Assembly: GCA_964420995.1 (NCBI GenBank)
Contig: CAYQUX010000022.1
Span: 4,469-68,468, forward strand
From: Leptolinea sp964420995
GTDB lineage: Bacteria; Chloroflexota; Anaerolineae; Anaerolineales; Anaerolineaceae
Direction: 5' to 3'
Length of the DNA: 64,000 bases
Both the position numbers and the translations under genes were made by a program. Position 1 is the first letter of the stretch. Each line of letters opens with the position of its first letter. Of this stretch, positions 42,639-50,679 are shown piece by piece. Below the pieces are notes generated by a model. It was not told the origin of the DNA. It was given only the letters and a program-made list of their open reading frames with translations, and ran no database searches.

Positions 42639-45227
42639 ATGAACCTCGATAAATTTACCCAGAAAGCCCAGGAAGCCATCCTTCGCGGCCAAAACCTGGC
42701 CGGTGAACTCAACCACCAGTTGATTGAACCTGCTCACCTGTTGATGTCGCTGCTGGTGCAAAGTGACGGTGTTGTACCCGCGCTGGTTACCCGCATTGCA
42801 GGCAGTCCGGCAGGTTTGATCTCCGATGTGCAGAAGGACCTGGATGCCCGCCCAAAAGTTACCGGCCCCGGTTCGGGTGATGTTTCGCTTTCCCGCCCCA
42901 CCGCGGATATCCTCACCGCCGCCGAACGTTTCGCACGCGGCATGCAGGACGATTTCACCTCCACTGAACATATTTTACTGGCCATGACGGAGAGCCCGGA
43001 ATCCCGGCGGCTTGAGCAGTATGGCATCACCAAAGATGCCATATTAAAAGCGCTGGTTGCTGTGAGGGGGTCGCAGCGTGTCTCATCGCAAAACCCGGAG
43101 AGCACGTACCAATCTCTTGAGAAATATGGACGCGATCTGACGGCCATGGCCCGGCAGGGCAAACTTGACCCGGTCATCGGGCGTGATGAGGAAATCCGCC
43201 GCGTGGTGCAGATTCTCTCCCGCCGCACCAAGAACAACCCTGCGCTGATCGGCGAACCCGGTGTGGGTAAGACGGCCGTGGTCGAAGGGCTGGCACAGCG
43301 CATCATCAATGGAGATGTGCCCGAAGGTTTGAAAGACAAACGCCTGGTGCAACTCGATATGGGCGCTTTGATTGCCGGGGCCAAGTACCGCGGCGAATTT
43401 GAAGAACGCCTGAAAGCCGTCCTGAAAGAGATCACCGAATCCTCCGGTGAAATAATTCTGTTCATCGATGAAATGCACACCGTGGTTGGCGCGGGCGCCG
43501 CGGAAGGCGCCATGGACGCCGGCAACATGCTCAAACCCATGCTGGCACGCGGCGAATTGCACCTCATCGGGGCTACCACGCTGAACGAATACCGTAAGAA
43601 CGTGGAGAAAGACCCCGCCCTTGAGCGCCGTTTCCAGCCCGTACTGGTTGGCGAACCGGATGTCGAGAACACCATCAGCATCCTCCGCGGTCTGAAGCAG
43701 CGTTACGAGGTTCATCACGGTGTGCGCATCACCGATGCCGCCGTGATCGCCGCCACCACACTGTCAAACCGCTATATCACCGATCGCCATCTGCCGGACA
43801 AGGCCATCGACCTGATCGATGAAGCCGCCGCGCGTCTGCGTACCGAGATCGATTCGAAGCCGCAGATGCTGGATGAAGTCGACCGGCAGATCATGCAGCT
43901 CGAGATCGAGCGCCAGGCGCTTCAAAAAGAGAAAGACAAAGCCTCCCGCGAACGCCTGCAAAAGCTGGAACAGGAAGTCTCCAACCTGAAAGAACAATCC
44001 TCCCAACTCACCACGCGCTGGCTGAATGAAAAAACAGCCATTGCCGACCTGCGCAAAGTGAAAGAAGAAATGGAGCAAACTCAGCTCCAGATTGAAAAAG
44101 CGGAACGCTCCTCCGATCTGGAAACCGCCGCCCGCCTGCGCTATGGCACCCTGCGGGACCTGGAACTACGTCAGAAAGACGCAGAGCAGAAGATCCATCG
44201 CATTCAGGAACAGGGCGCCCTGTTGAAAGAAGAGGTGGATGCCGAAGAGATTGCCGAGATCATTTCCACCTGGACGCACATCCCGGTATCTCGCTTGATG
44301 GAAGGTGAGACACAAAAACTGCTGCACATGGAAAGCCGTCTGCGTGAACGCGTTATCGGACAGGAAGACGCTCTGCGGGTCATCTCGAACGCCGTGCGCC
44401 GCGCGCGTTCCGGGCTGCAGGATCCGAATCGCCCCATCGGCTCGTTCATCTTCCTGGGGCCCACCGGCGTGGGCAAGACGGAACTGGCACGCGCCCTGGC
44501 GTTGTTCCTCTTTGATGACGAGCATACCATGATCCGCATTGATATGAGCGAATATCAGGAGAAGCACACCGTTTCGAGGCTCATCGGCGCCCCTCCAGGC
44601 TATGTGGGCTACGAAGAAGGTGGACAGTTGACCGAATCCGTCCGCCGCCGGCCGTACAGCGTGATCCTGTTCGATGAGATCGAAAAGGCGCACAGCGAGG
44701 TGTTTAACGTGCTGTTGCAACTGCTGGATGACGGCCGCCTGACCGACGGGCAGGGACGCACAGTGGACTTCCGCAACTCGGTGGTCATCATGACAAGCAA
44801 CCTGGGCAGCGAGCTCTGGCTCGACCGTCAAAAGACCGTGTCCCGTGATGAGATAACCCGCGTTCTGCAGACCCAGTTCCGGCCTGAATTCCTAAACCGT
44901 ATCGACGAGATTGTAGTGTTCCACTCCCTGACCCGTGAAGACATCTCCGCCATTGTGGGCATCCAGTTGAAACGTGTGGCGAAATTATTGGAAGAAAAAG
45001 GGTATCATTTGGAGGTCACCCCTGCCGGGCAAACCTGGCTGGGTGAAACCGGCTATGACCCCGATTTCGGCGCCCGACCGCTGAAACGCGCCATCCAGCG
45101 TGAACTGCAAGACCCGCTGGCCATTAAAATCCTTTCCGGCGACTTCAAACCGGGAGAAACCATTCGAGTTGATAAAAGCGGTGATGGACTGAACTTTACC
45201 CCCATCGTTCAGGCGGCCGAAGAGTAA
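42639..45227 (+). CDS. clpB: ATP-dependent disaggregase ClpB
   Basis: Predicted protein of 862 residues. A Clp N-domain (residues 1-145) is followed by AAA module 1 with Walker A GEPGVGKTAVVEGLA near 204 and Walker B ILFIDEMHTVVGAGAAEGAM. A long coiled-coil middle domain (about 405-525) follows, which separates ClpB from ClpA or ClpC. AAA module 2 has GPTGVGKTELARALA near 607. No ClpP-binding tripeptide loop is obvious. With DnaK it refolds aggregated proteins. The upstream 205 bp show no CIRCE element. A purine-rich GAAGGGAG site precedes the ATG. Confidence 0.96.
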   Translation: MNLDKFTQKAQEAILRGQNLAGELNHQLIEPAHLLMSLLVQSDGVVPALVTRIAGSPAGLISDVQKDLDARPKVTGPGSGDVSLSRPTADILTAAERFARGMQDDFTSTEHILLAMTESPESRRLEQYGITKDAILKALVAVRGSQRVSSQNPESTYQSLEKYGRDLTAMARQGKLDPVIGRDEEIRRVVQILSRRTKNNPALIGEPGVGKTAVVEGLAQRIINGDVPEGLKDKRLVQLDMGALIAGAKYRGEFEERLKAVLKEITESSGEIILFIDEMHTVVGAGAAEGAMDAGNMLKPMLARGELHLIGATTLNEYRKNVEKDPALERRFQPVLVGEPDVENTISILRGLKQRYEVHHGVRITDAAVIAATTLSNRYITDRHLPDKAIDLIDEAAARLRTEIDSKPQMLDEVDRQIMQLEIERQALQKEKDKASRERLQKLEQEVSNLKEQSSQLTTRWLNEKTAIADLRKVKEEMEQTQLQIEKAERSSDLETAARLRYGTLRDLELRQKDAEQKIHRIQEQGALLKEEVDAEEIAEIISTWTHIPVSRLMEGETQKLLHMESRLRERVIGQEDALRVISNAVRRARSGLQDPNRPIGSFIFLGPTGVGKTELARALALFLFDDEHTMIRIDMSEYQEKHTVSRLIGAPPGYVGYEEGGQLTESVRRRPYSVILFDEIEKAHSEVFNVLLQLLDDGRLTDGQGRTVDFRNSVVIMTSNLGSELWLDRQKTVSRDEITRVLQTQFRPEFLNRIDEIVVFHSLTREDISAIVGIQLKRVAKLLEEKGYHLEVTPAGQTWLGETGYDPDFGARPLKRAIQRELQDPLAIKILSGDFKPGETIRVDKSGDGLNFTPIVQAAEE

Positions 45228-45259
45228 ATTTTGTAACCGGAGACAGGATTGAACATCCA

Positions 45260-45859
45260 ATGGATAAAGAAGTATTAACAGAAGCAGAACTGCTCGCAGG
45301 TTTCCAATCGTCCGATCCTGCTCCGGTGCTTGCAAGGTTGTTCGAATCATACGCGGATCCCATTTACCGCCTGGCCCTGCAATTGCTGGGGGATCCGGTG
45401 GCGGCGGAGGATGTTGTGCAGGAGACGTTTGTCTCCGCCATCACCCACCGAGAAGGATTTGAAGGCCGCTCGAAACTCAGCTCGTGGTTATACCGCATTG
45501 CCTACAACGCCGCGCTGGGACGGTTGCGGGCCAGGAAAGAAGAACCGCTTCCTGAAGATGAACCCGACGATGATACCCCTGCTCCGCTGCCCCATTCACT
45601 GGTTGAATGGAATGTCACTCCGGAACAACTTCTTACAGATCACGAAGCTTCAGAATACATGCATAAAGCCATACTGTCTTTACCGTTGAAATACCGGGTA
45701 GTTTTCTTCCTGCGGGACATGGAAGATCAGTCCACAGAACAAACCGCCGAAGTACTGGGGCTCACGGAAACAGCGGTCAAGGTACGGTTGCACCGGGCGC
45801 GGCTGGCCTTACGGGAAAGCCTGTCGGAGTATTTTTCAGAACGCATGGCAGGAAAATAA
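45260..45859 (+). CDS. ECF-type RNA polymerase sigma factor
   Basis: Predicted protein of 199 residues. Region 2 spans about residues 25-95 (FESYADPIYRLALQLLGDPV, AEDVVQETFVSAI, WLYRIAYNAALGRLR). After an acidic linker (about 98-125), region 4 (about 135-190) has LPLKYRVVFFLRDMEDQSTE and the helix-turn-helix ending KVRLHRARLALRE. Regions 1 and 3 are missing, as in extracytoplasmic-function sigma factors. The next gene encodes a small zinc-finger protein that is probably its anti-sigma factor. Thioredoxin-related genes downstream suggest that redox stress could be the signal. Confidence 0.9.
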   Translation: MDKEVLTEAELLAGFQSSDPAPVLARLFESYADPIYRLALQLLGDPVAAEDVVQETFVSAITHREGFEGRSKLSSWLYRIAYNAALGRLRARKEEPLPEDEPDDDTPAPLPHSLVEWNVTPEQLLTDHEASEYMHKAILSLPLKYRVVFFLRDMEDQSTEQTAEVLGLTETAVKVRLHRARLALRESLSEYFSERMAGK

Positions 45860-45873
45860 CAGGATAAACCAGA

Positions 45874-46113
45874 ATGAAATGTGAAGATATTGTTAAATAC
45901 TTATCCGATTATATTGACGGCGACCTTCCAATTGAACTATTGGAAGAAGCCGAAAAGCACCTTGCTACCTGCCCGAAATGCACCGCCACCGTGAAAACCC
46001 TGCGCGAAACGATCAGCCTGTATAAGAAATCATGCAAAACCTGCATTACCCCGGAACACCGGACCGCCCTGCTGGCCGCCATTCAGGAATCCGCCAGTCA
46101 TCATTGCGAATAA
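45874..46113 (+). CDS. Zinc-finger (zf-HC2) anti-sigma factor, soluble
   Basis: Predicted protein of 79 residues. The N-terminus reads MKCEDIVKYLSDYIDGDLP, and the zinc motif H-x3-C-x2-C is in EKHLATCPKC (His near residue 29). Extra Cys residues lie in KSCKTC near residue 50 and close to the C-terminus. No transmembrane helix is present, so it is a soluble, possibly redox-sensitive, anti-sigma factor like the RsrA/ChrR type. It begins 14 bp after the ECF sigma gene, the usual arrangement. Loss of zinc on thiol oxidation would release the sigma factor; this is inferred from the family. Confidence 0.85.
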   Translation: MKCEDIVKYLSDYIDGDLPIELLEEAEKHLATCPKCTATVKTLRETISLYKKSCKTCITPEHRTALLAAIQESASHHCE

Positions 46114-46195
46114 GACTCCAGAACTAACATATTTTCTGTAACCATTATTGATATAAACCATCCTATTGGTAGCAAACTGTTGGATGGAGGATGAA

Positions 46196-46393
46196 ATGCA
46201 AATTAATGAATCAAGCGTTGACCGGATCATCCGGGTTGTGTTGGGTCTGGCACTTCTGGCCGCTTATTTCGGCGGTATGGTAGTTGGAACCCTCGGTATT
46301 GTTCTTGCCGTGGTTGGTGGAATTGCCCTGCTTACCGGGCTGGTCGGTTTCTGCCCGCTCTACACTCTTTTTAAATTAAAAACAAATAATTAA
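46196..46393 (+). CDS. DUF2892-type small inner-membrane protein
   Basis: Predicted protein of 65 residues starting MQINESSVDRIIRVVLGLAL, with two transmembrane segments and the end GLVGFCPLYTLFKLKT, the hallmark of DUF2892 (YgaP-like membrane part). GGAGG precedes the ATG. The single Cys in GFCPLY is typical. In other bacteria this domain often accompanies rhodanese or thioredoxin domains. Here a second copy is fused to thioredoxin in the next gene, 81 bp downstream. Confidence 0.85.
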   Translation: MQINESSVDRIIRVVLGLALLAAYFGGMVVGTLGIVLAVVGGIALLTGLVGFCPLYTLFKLKTNN

Positions 46394-46409
46394 CTGAAGA
46401 GATACTCTC

Positions 46410-46434
46410 ACGGGGCGGTACACATCCGCCCCGT
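46410..46434 (+). terminator. GC-rich hairpin between the two DUF2892 genes
   Basis: ACGGGGCGG (46410-46418) pairs with CCGCCCCGT (46426-46434). The following bases are only weakly T-rich, so it may attenuate rather than terminate. Confidence 0.45.
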
Positions 46435-46474
46435 GTCATGTTTACCCCCACTCATCAATGACAAGGAATTCTTC

Positions 46475-47020
46475 ATGAACAAGCAGGAAATCTTATTTCG
46501 ATCCCGCCGGTCCACGCAGCCAACCATCCTGGAATTCTGGGCTCCATGGTGCGGCCCCTGCAAGGTGATGGCTCCCGCGCTAAAAAAAGCGGAAGAAGCC
46601 TACAAAGGGAAAGTAACGCTGCTAAGAGTAAATGCTGATGAAAACCAGAAAGCACTTAAAGAATTCGGTATCATGGGCGTTCCAACAATTCTGGTTCTCT
46701 CTGGCGGTGAGATCATATCGCGCCATACCGGTATGTTAAATTCATCTCAATTGGACGTCCTCTTCTCTTCTGCGGCGACCCACAGCGAGATCCTTATTCC
46801 TCCGAATACCTTTCAGCGTGTTTCGCGCGTCATTGCCGGTCTGGCGTTTCTGGGATTCGGCTATTTCTGGGGGAACGTCCTGCTTCTTTACCCCATGGGT
46901 GCCATCCTGCTTTTCAGCGCGGTGTATGACCGCTGCCCTGTGTTCCGCATGGTGTATCCAAAAATCAAATCAATTTTCACGCGGCCGTCATCTACAAAGA
47001 ACGCAGATACAGGCCGATAA
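46475..47020 (+). CDS. Thioredoxin domain fused to DUF2892 membrane domain
   Basis: Predicted protein of 181 residues. Residues about 1-105 are a thioredoxin domain with FWAPWCGPCKVMAPALKKAE and the cis-Pro loop GIMGVPTILVLSGGEI. Residues about 115-170 form a DUF2892-type two-helix membrane part with RVSRVIAGLAFLGFG and ending in YDRCPVFRMVYPK. The N-terminus has no signal, so the thioredoxin part is probably cytoplasmic and tethered to the membrane by its C-terminus. ATG 46475 is used because AAGGA precedes it by about 8 bases. The context of ECF sigma, zinc anti-sigma and a stand-alone DUF2892 protein suggests a membrane thiol-redox role. Confidence 0.88.
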   Translation: MNKQEILFRSRRSTQPTILEFWAPWCGPCKVMAPALKKAEEAYKGKVTLLRVNADENQKALKEFGIMGVPTILVLSGGEIISRHTGMLNSSQLDVLFSSAATHSEILIPPNTFQRVSRVIAGLAFLGFGYFWGNVLLLYPMGAILLFSAVYDRCPVFRMVYPKIKSIFTRPSSTKNADTGR

Positions 47021-47036
47021 AATTTTTTCCGGACAT

Positions 47037-47151
47037 GAATCCCCCAACCCCCTTCTGATCGAAAAAGCGCCGGTCAAAGGGGGCCAAAGCATTGCCCTCC
47101 TTGTTTGAAGGAGGGTGGGGGAGGATTCGGGTCTGCCGGGAACAAGATACG
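47037..47151. repeat. Palindromic repeat, copy 1 (full)
   Basis: Starts GAATCCCCCAACCCCCTTCT and ends near GGGTGGGGGAGGATTC, so the ends are imperfect inverted repeats. Inside are two further hairpins, one built on CCCCCTT/AAGGGGG and one on CCCTCCTT/AAGGAGGG. A tail ending GATACG is shared with copy 2. Confidence 0.7.
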
Positions 47152-47237
47152 TTTATTATTCATTTTCATTTGATATTTCTCTTTATCACTTTGTCATCTA
47201 ACGTTTTTTATTAAATTGATCTGTTTATCCCAGACGC

Positions 47238-47340
47238 GAATCCCCCCTTCTGACCGCAAAGGCTCCGGACAAAAGAGCCCCAAGCATTGCCCTCCTTCTC
47301 TGAAGGAGAGTCGGGGAGGATTCAGGTCTTCCAGGATACG
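47238..47340. repeat. Palindromic repeat, copy 2 (diverged)
   Basis: Same order of blocks as copy 1: GAATCCCCCCTTCTGACCG, a central AGAGCCCCAAGCATTGCCCT and GAGTCGGGGAGGATTCAGG, ending GATACG. Several changes distinguish it from copies 1 and 3. Confidence 0.65.
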
Positions 47341-47395
47341 TTCTTTGACAGAAAAAAGAATGGCGATTTCGAATGGAATATTCCAGGTAATATCT

Positions 47396-47451
47396 GAATC
47401 CCCCAACCCCCTTCTGACCGGAAAAGTGCCGGTCAAAGGGGGCCAGAGCAT
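47396..47451. repeat. Palindromic repeat, copy 3 (5' half only)
   Basis: Matches the first ~56 bases of copy 1 closely (GAATCCCCCAACCCCCTTCT, then GGTCAAAGGGGGCCAGAGCA) and then stops. The rest of the 47021-47616 gap shows no gene. Confidence 0.65.
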
Positions 47452-47616
47452 ATGAAAATGAATCATTCCTTCGACAGGAATTCTGTCACCAAATCAGAAA
47501 CCATCAGAATAATGCCAAACGTAATGCCAGCCATTACGCCATAACCCTTGACTCTCCCCCTGCTGGAGGGATTAAGCTATACAGGCTGATCAGCTACACT
47601 ATCTACTGGAGGAAAC

Positions 47617-48666
47617 ATGACTGTTTTGCGCCTTCCGCACAAGGTGGCCGATTACGCCTGCCCGATCAATGGATTGGAAGATATGTATGAATGGAAAACC
47701 GGCATGCAACTGCCCGGGTTCTTCCTGATGGACCTGAGTATGACCGGGTTCCTCTACATCAAACAGAAGAACGCCCCCAACCCGCGCATGGTCTTTTGGG
47801 GAAACGGCACCGGCCGCCCGCAGCACGATCTGCTGGGGGACATAATGGGTTACACCTGGACATTTTCCGAGGATACCGCCTTCTCCACCGCCTGGAAAAA
47901 AGTGCGCGAGAGCATTGACCGCGGTCAGCCTGTCATCCTGGGTCTGCTGGATATGTACCACCTGCCGCAATACCCGAAGATCTATCATAAGATGCACATT
48001 CCGCAGCACTATGTGCTGCTGGTGGGATATGACGACGCGCTGAATGCGGCTTATGTGCATGACAACGGCCTGCCCGATGTGCAGACCATCCCATTGACCG
48101 ACCTTAAGGAAGCCTGGAACGTGAACAACCCCGGACAGGGGAAGAAGAACACCTACGCTATCGTTGAATTTGGCCGCCGCGTTGCCACCCTGGAAGAGAT
48201 TGCCGAGAAAGGGCTGAAGAAGAAAGCCGAACTGTTCCTCAACCCGCCGGTGGGTTTTATGGGCGTCAAAGGGATGCGCAAGCTGGCAGCCGAAATGGTC
48301 AACTGGCGGCAAGAGCTGACATCAGAGCAGATGGAAAAATGTCTGCGAGACATGGTCATGTTCACGTGCAGTGTGGTGCCCATGCCGCCACAGCGTTTAT
48401 TGCCTTACAAAATGAACCATGAAGATAGTCATCAAGCTGTACGCGACCGCTTCTCCGGAGAACTGGCCGGTCTGGCGCGCGAATTCCATAAACCCGAGTG
48501 GGAAGAGGCCTCCCGCTCGCTGGTGGACAGCGGTGCGTTGATCGGTCAACTCACCGACCTGCTGGTTGACCGGATTCTTGCCAGGAAAAATGATCTGGAC
48601 GAACCAGCCCGTCTCGTCGCGCGAATAGCCGACCTGGAAGAAAAAGCCTGGTCATCACTCGCCTGA
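47617..48666 (+). CDS. BtrH N-terminal-like/DUF4872 protein (papain-fold acyltransferase-like)
   Basis: Predicted protein of 349 residues. Residues about 1-130 resemble the BtrH N-terminal domain: the Cys in ADYACPINGLEDMYEW (near residue 14), and the His in HIPQHYVLLVGYDDALN followed by VHDNGLPDV. A second region (about 150-345), helical and rich in KAELFLNP- and MVNW-like segments, matches the DUF4872 extension seen with it. BtrH transfers an acyl chain from a carrier protein to an aminoglycoside. No biosynthetic genes surround this copy, so its substrate is unknown. GGAGG precedes the ATG. It follows the palindromic repeat cluster and is followed by a terminator. Confidence 0.8.
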   Translation: MTVLRLPHKVADYACPINGLEDMYEWKTGMQLPGFFLMDLSMTGFLYIKQKNAPNPRMVFWGNGTGRPQHDLLGDIMGYTWTFSEDTAFSTAWKKVRESIDRGQPVILGLLDMYHLPQYPKIYHKMHIPQHYVLLVGYDDALNAAYVHDNGLPDVQTIPLTDLKEAWNVNNPGQGKKNTYAIVEFGRRVATLEEIAEKGLKKKAELFLNPPVGFMGVKGMRKLAAEMVNWRQELTSEQMEKCLRDMVMFTCSVVPMPPQRLLPYKMNHEDSHQAVRDRFSGELAGLAREFHKPEWEEASRSLVDSGALIGQLTDLLVDRILARKNDLDEPARLVARIADLEEKAWSSLA

Positions 48667-48693
48667 CTTTTCGTAGTGTATCCATGGTCTGGA

Positions 48694-48731
48694 ATCGCCT
48701 GTCAATCCATAGACAGGCGGTTTCTTTTTCA
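48694..48731 (+). terminator. Intrinsic terminator after BtrH-like gene
   Basis: CGCCTGTC (48696-48703) pairs perfectly with GACAGGCG (48712-48719), followed by a T-rich run. Confidence 0.8.
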
Positions 48732-48804
48732 TTTATACAGCGGCATTGATTTTCCGCCCGAATTTAGGGAAAATAGAAGGAGAACCTTTTAATTGGAGTC
48801 CGGT

Positions 48805-49662
48805 ATGGAATATGCAATAGGTGATTTCTCAAAAATCTGCCGCCTGGGGATCAAGACCCTGCGTTATTACCATGAGATTGGCCTGCTAATACCTACACGC
48901 ATCGACCCATTCAGTAAATACCGCTATTACAACGAAAAAAGCCTTCAGAAGGCACAGACCATCACCCAGTTAAGAGAGCTGGATTTCTCCCTGGAAACCA
49001 TCAAGGAAATACTCGAAAAATACCGGGATGATGTGAGTCTGGTGGAATACATGCGTACCAGACTGGCCGAAGTGGATCAACATATCTCCGAGCAAACGGC
49101 CATTCGCGCAAAAATAGAAGCTTTTATCCACCTCGAACCCAGTGTACCCGGGCCAGTCGGCGAAGTGGTGGTAAAAGATGTGCCGGATATTTTTATGGCA
49201 TCTGTCCGATACAAAGGTACCTACACGGAAATCGATCGGCACATGATCCGTCTGTATGATATCTTCGCCACCGTGATCAACGGTCCGGCTTTCTGTCTGT
49301 ATCACGATGAGCACCACGCGGACGAGAACATGAACATCGAATGCTGTGTACCCATAAACAGAAAACTACCTGCCGCTGGAATAAAATACTCCACTTTGAA
49401 AGGCGCCCGCATGGCTTCCATCGTGCACGAAGGCGACTACGCCACCCTCTGGAAATCGTATCAAAAAATTGTTGACTATATTAACAAAAAAGACTTTCCC
49501 ATCCGCCCTCCCACCAGGGAGATTTACCTGCGCGGCAAGGGGAAAATCCTTCCCGGCGACCCGGAAAAATACGTGACGGAGATCCAATTTCTTTTGATTG
49601 ATGACGAAGACCCGATCAGCAAATCCATCCGCACCAAGGTTGCCATGAACATCCACGCGTGA
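48805..49662 (+). CDS. MerR-family regulator with GyrI-like effector domain (copy 1)
   Basis: Predicted protein of 285 residues from ATG 48805, behind GGAG; TTG 48793 is a weaker alternative. The winged helix-turn-helix is canonical (EYAIGDFSKICRLGIKTLRYYHEIGLLIP), followed by a dimer helix (about 75-110). The C-terminal half (about 125-280) is a GyrI/BmrR-like ligand domain with VVKDVPDIFMASVRYKGTY, CLYHDEHHADENMNIECCVP and EIQFLLIDDEDP. Such proteins bind hydrophobic cations or drugs and activate transporters. None is adjacent. A second homologous gene follows 118 bp downstream on the same strand. Confidence 0.88.
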   Translation: MEYAIGDFSKICRLGIKTLRYYHEIGLLIPTRIDPFSKYRYYNEKSLQKAQTITQLRELDFSLETIKEILEKYRDDVSLVEYMRTRLAEVDQHISEQTAIRAKIEAFIHLEPSVPGPVGEVVVKDVPDIFMASVRYKGTYTEIDRHMIRLYDIFATVINGPAFCLYHDEHHADENMNIECCVPINRKLPAAGIKYSTLKGARMASIVHEGDYATLWKSYQKIVDYINKKDFPIRPPTREIYLRGKGKILPGDPEKYVTEIQFLLIDDEDPISKSIRTKVAMNIHA

Positions 49663-49780
49663 AACCGGGTCAAGGCCGGGTTATAAAAAAAATAGTACCA
49701 ATCAGGTTGAGTAACTAAAGTAAGTGCTGTTTTTCCTGAAGTAAAATGGATTAACATAATTCAACCATGCGGAGTGTGGA

Positions 49781-50650
49781 ATGGAATACTCAATAGGCGA
49801 TCTTTCCAAAATAGCACGGATCAGCGGGAAAACACTACATCAGTACCATCTGGATGGACTGGTTGAACCGACACGCGTTGACAAGTTCTCCGGACGGCGC
49901 TACTTTGACGAGAAAGTCCTGCACAGGGTTGAAGTCGTTCATCGCTTCATTGCCCTTGGGATTTCCGTAAAGAATATCAAGGAAGTATTGAACAAACACA
50001 AAGATACCCGGCATCTGGTGAAACTTCTTCTACACTCTCATAAAGAGGGAGACCATACCTGGGAAAAGTTTGGAATAACGCATGAGATCCTTCAGGCTTT
50101 TTCCAATTTTCATTCATTGGAGAAGGTTGCCCTTGGCAATCTGGAGATTAAATTCCTGTCTGATGTGGTTATTGCCAGTCAACGGTTTCATGGTCTGCCC
50201 ACCAGCGTTCAACCCCATTTGCTTGAGCTTTCCTCTGCCTGTGAAACCGTCATCGACGGGCAACCGATCGTGCTGTTTCATGACGAACATCAATTTGAAG
50301 ATGAAATGGACCTGGAATGCTGCCTGCCGGTGAACAGGGAAATATCGGGTAGTGGTTGTACCTTCCGAAACCTTCCTGGCACAAAAGCGGTGAGCATTAA
50401 CTATGGCGGCCCAATCGATGGAATCTGGATAGGGTATCAAAAGATTATTGATTACCTGAACAAAAATAACCTGGCCGTGCAAACCCCTTCGCGTGAAATC
50501 TGGCTGAACTGGGATAGATCAACCCAATATAATGAGACATCCATCCGCCAGGTCGAGATCCAATTCCTGATCGGTGATCCAAACGACCCGGATTTCAAGC
50601 GGGATATCTCGAGACCCGGTTATGGCATTGGGGCGAGTTTTGACCTTTAG
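49781..50650 (+). CDS. MerR-family regulator with GyrI-like effector domain (copy 2, diverged)
   Basis: Predicted protein of 289 residues, homologous along its length to the preceding gene (YSIGDLSKIARISGKTLHQY; VLFHDEHQFEDEMDLECCLP; VEIQFLIGDPNDP). The strongly conserved Arg-Tyr-Tyr of the MerR recognition region (TLRYYHEIG in copy 1) is replaced by His-Gln-Tyr (TLHQYHLDG), so DNA contacts must differ. The effector domain keeps the same conserved Cys pair and acidic loop. GGAG precedes the ATG. The pair probably arose by tandem duplication. It could be a non-canonical DNA binder or a ligand-sensing partner of copy 1. Confidence 0.82.
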   Translation: MEYSIGDLSKIARISGKTLHQYHLDGLVEPTRVDKFSGRRYFDEKVLHRVEVVHRFIALGISVKNIKEVLNKHKDTRHLVKLLLHSHKEGDHTWEKFGITHEILQAFSNFHSLEKVALGNLEIKFLSDVVIASQRFHGLPTSVQPHLLELSSACETVIDGQPIVLFHDEHQFEDEMDLECCLPVNREISGSGCTFRNLPGTKAVSINYGGPIDGIWIGYQKIIDYLNKNNLAVQTPSREIWLNWDRSTQYNETSIRQVEIQFLIGDPNDPDFKRDISRPGYGIGASFDL

Positions 50651-50679
50651 GGTTTTATTTCCTCCCTATAAGGTTTGAG

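Noticed and set aside
47037..47451. CRISPR array
   Set aside because: There are only three irregular copies of about 100 bases with unequal spacing, built of hairpins, not short direct repeats with spacers.
49663..49695. Terminator after the first MerR gene
   Set aside because: The possible stem needs a bulge and is short, although A/T-rich sequence follows. It is not convincing.
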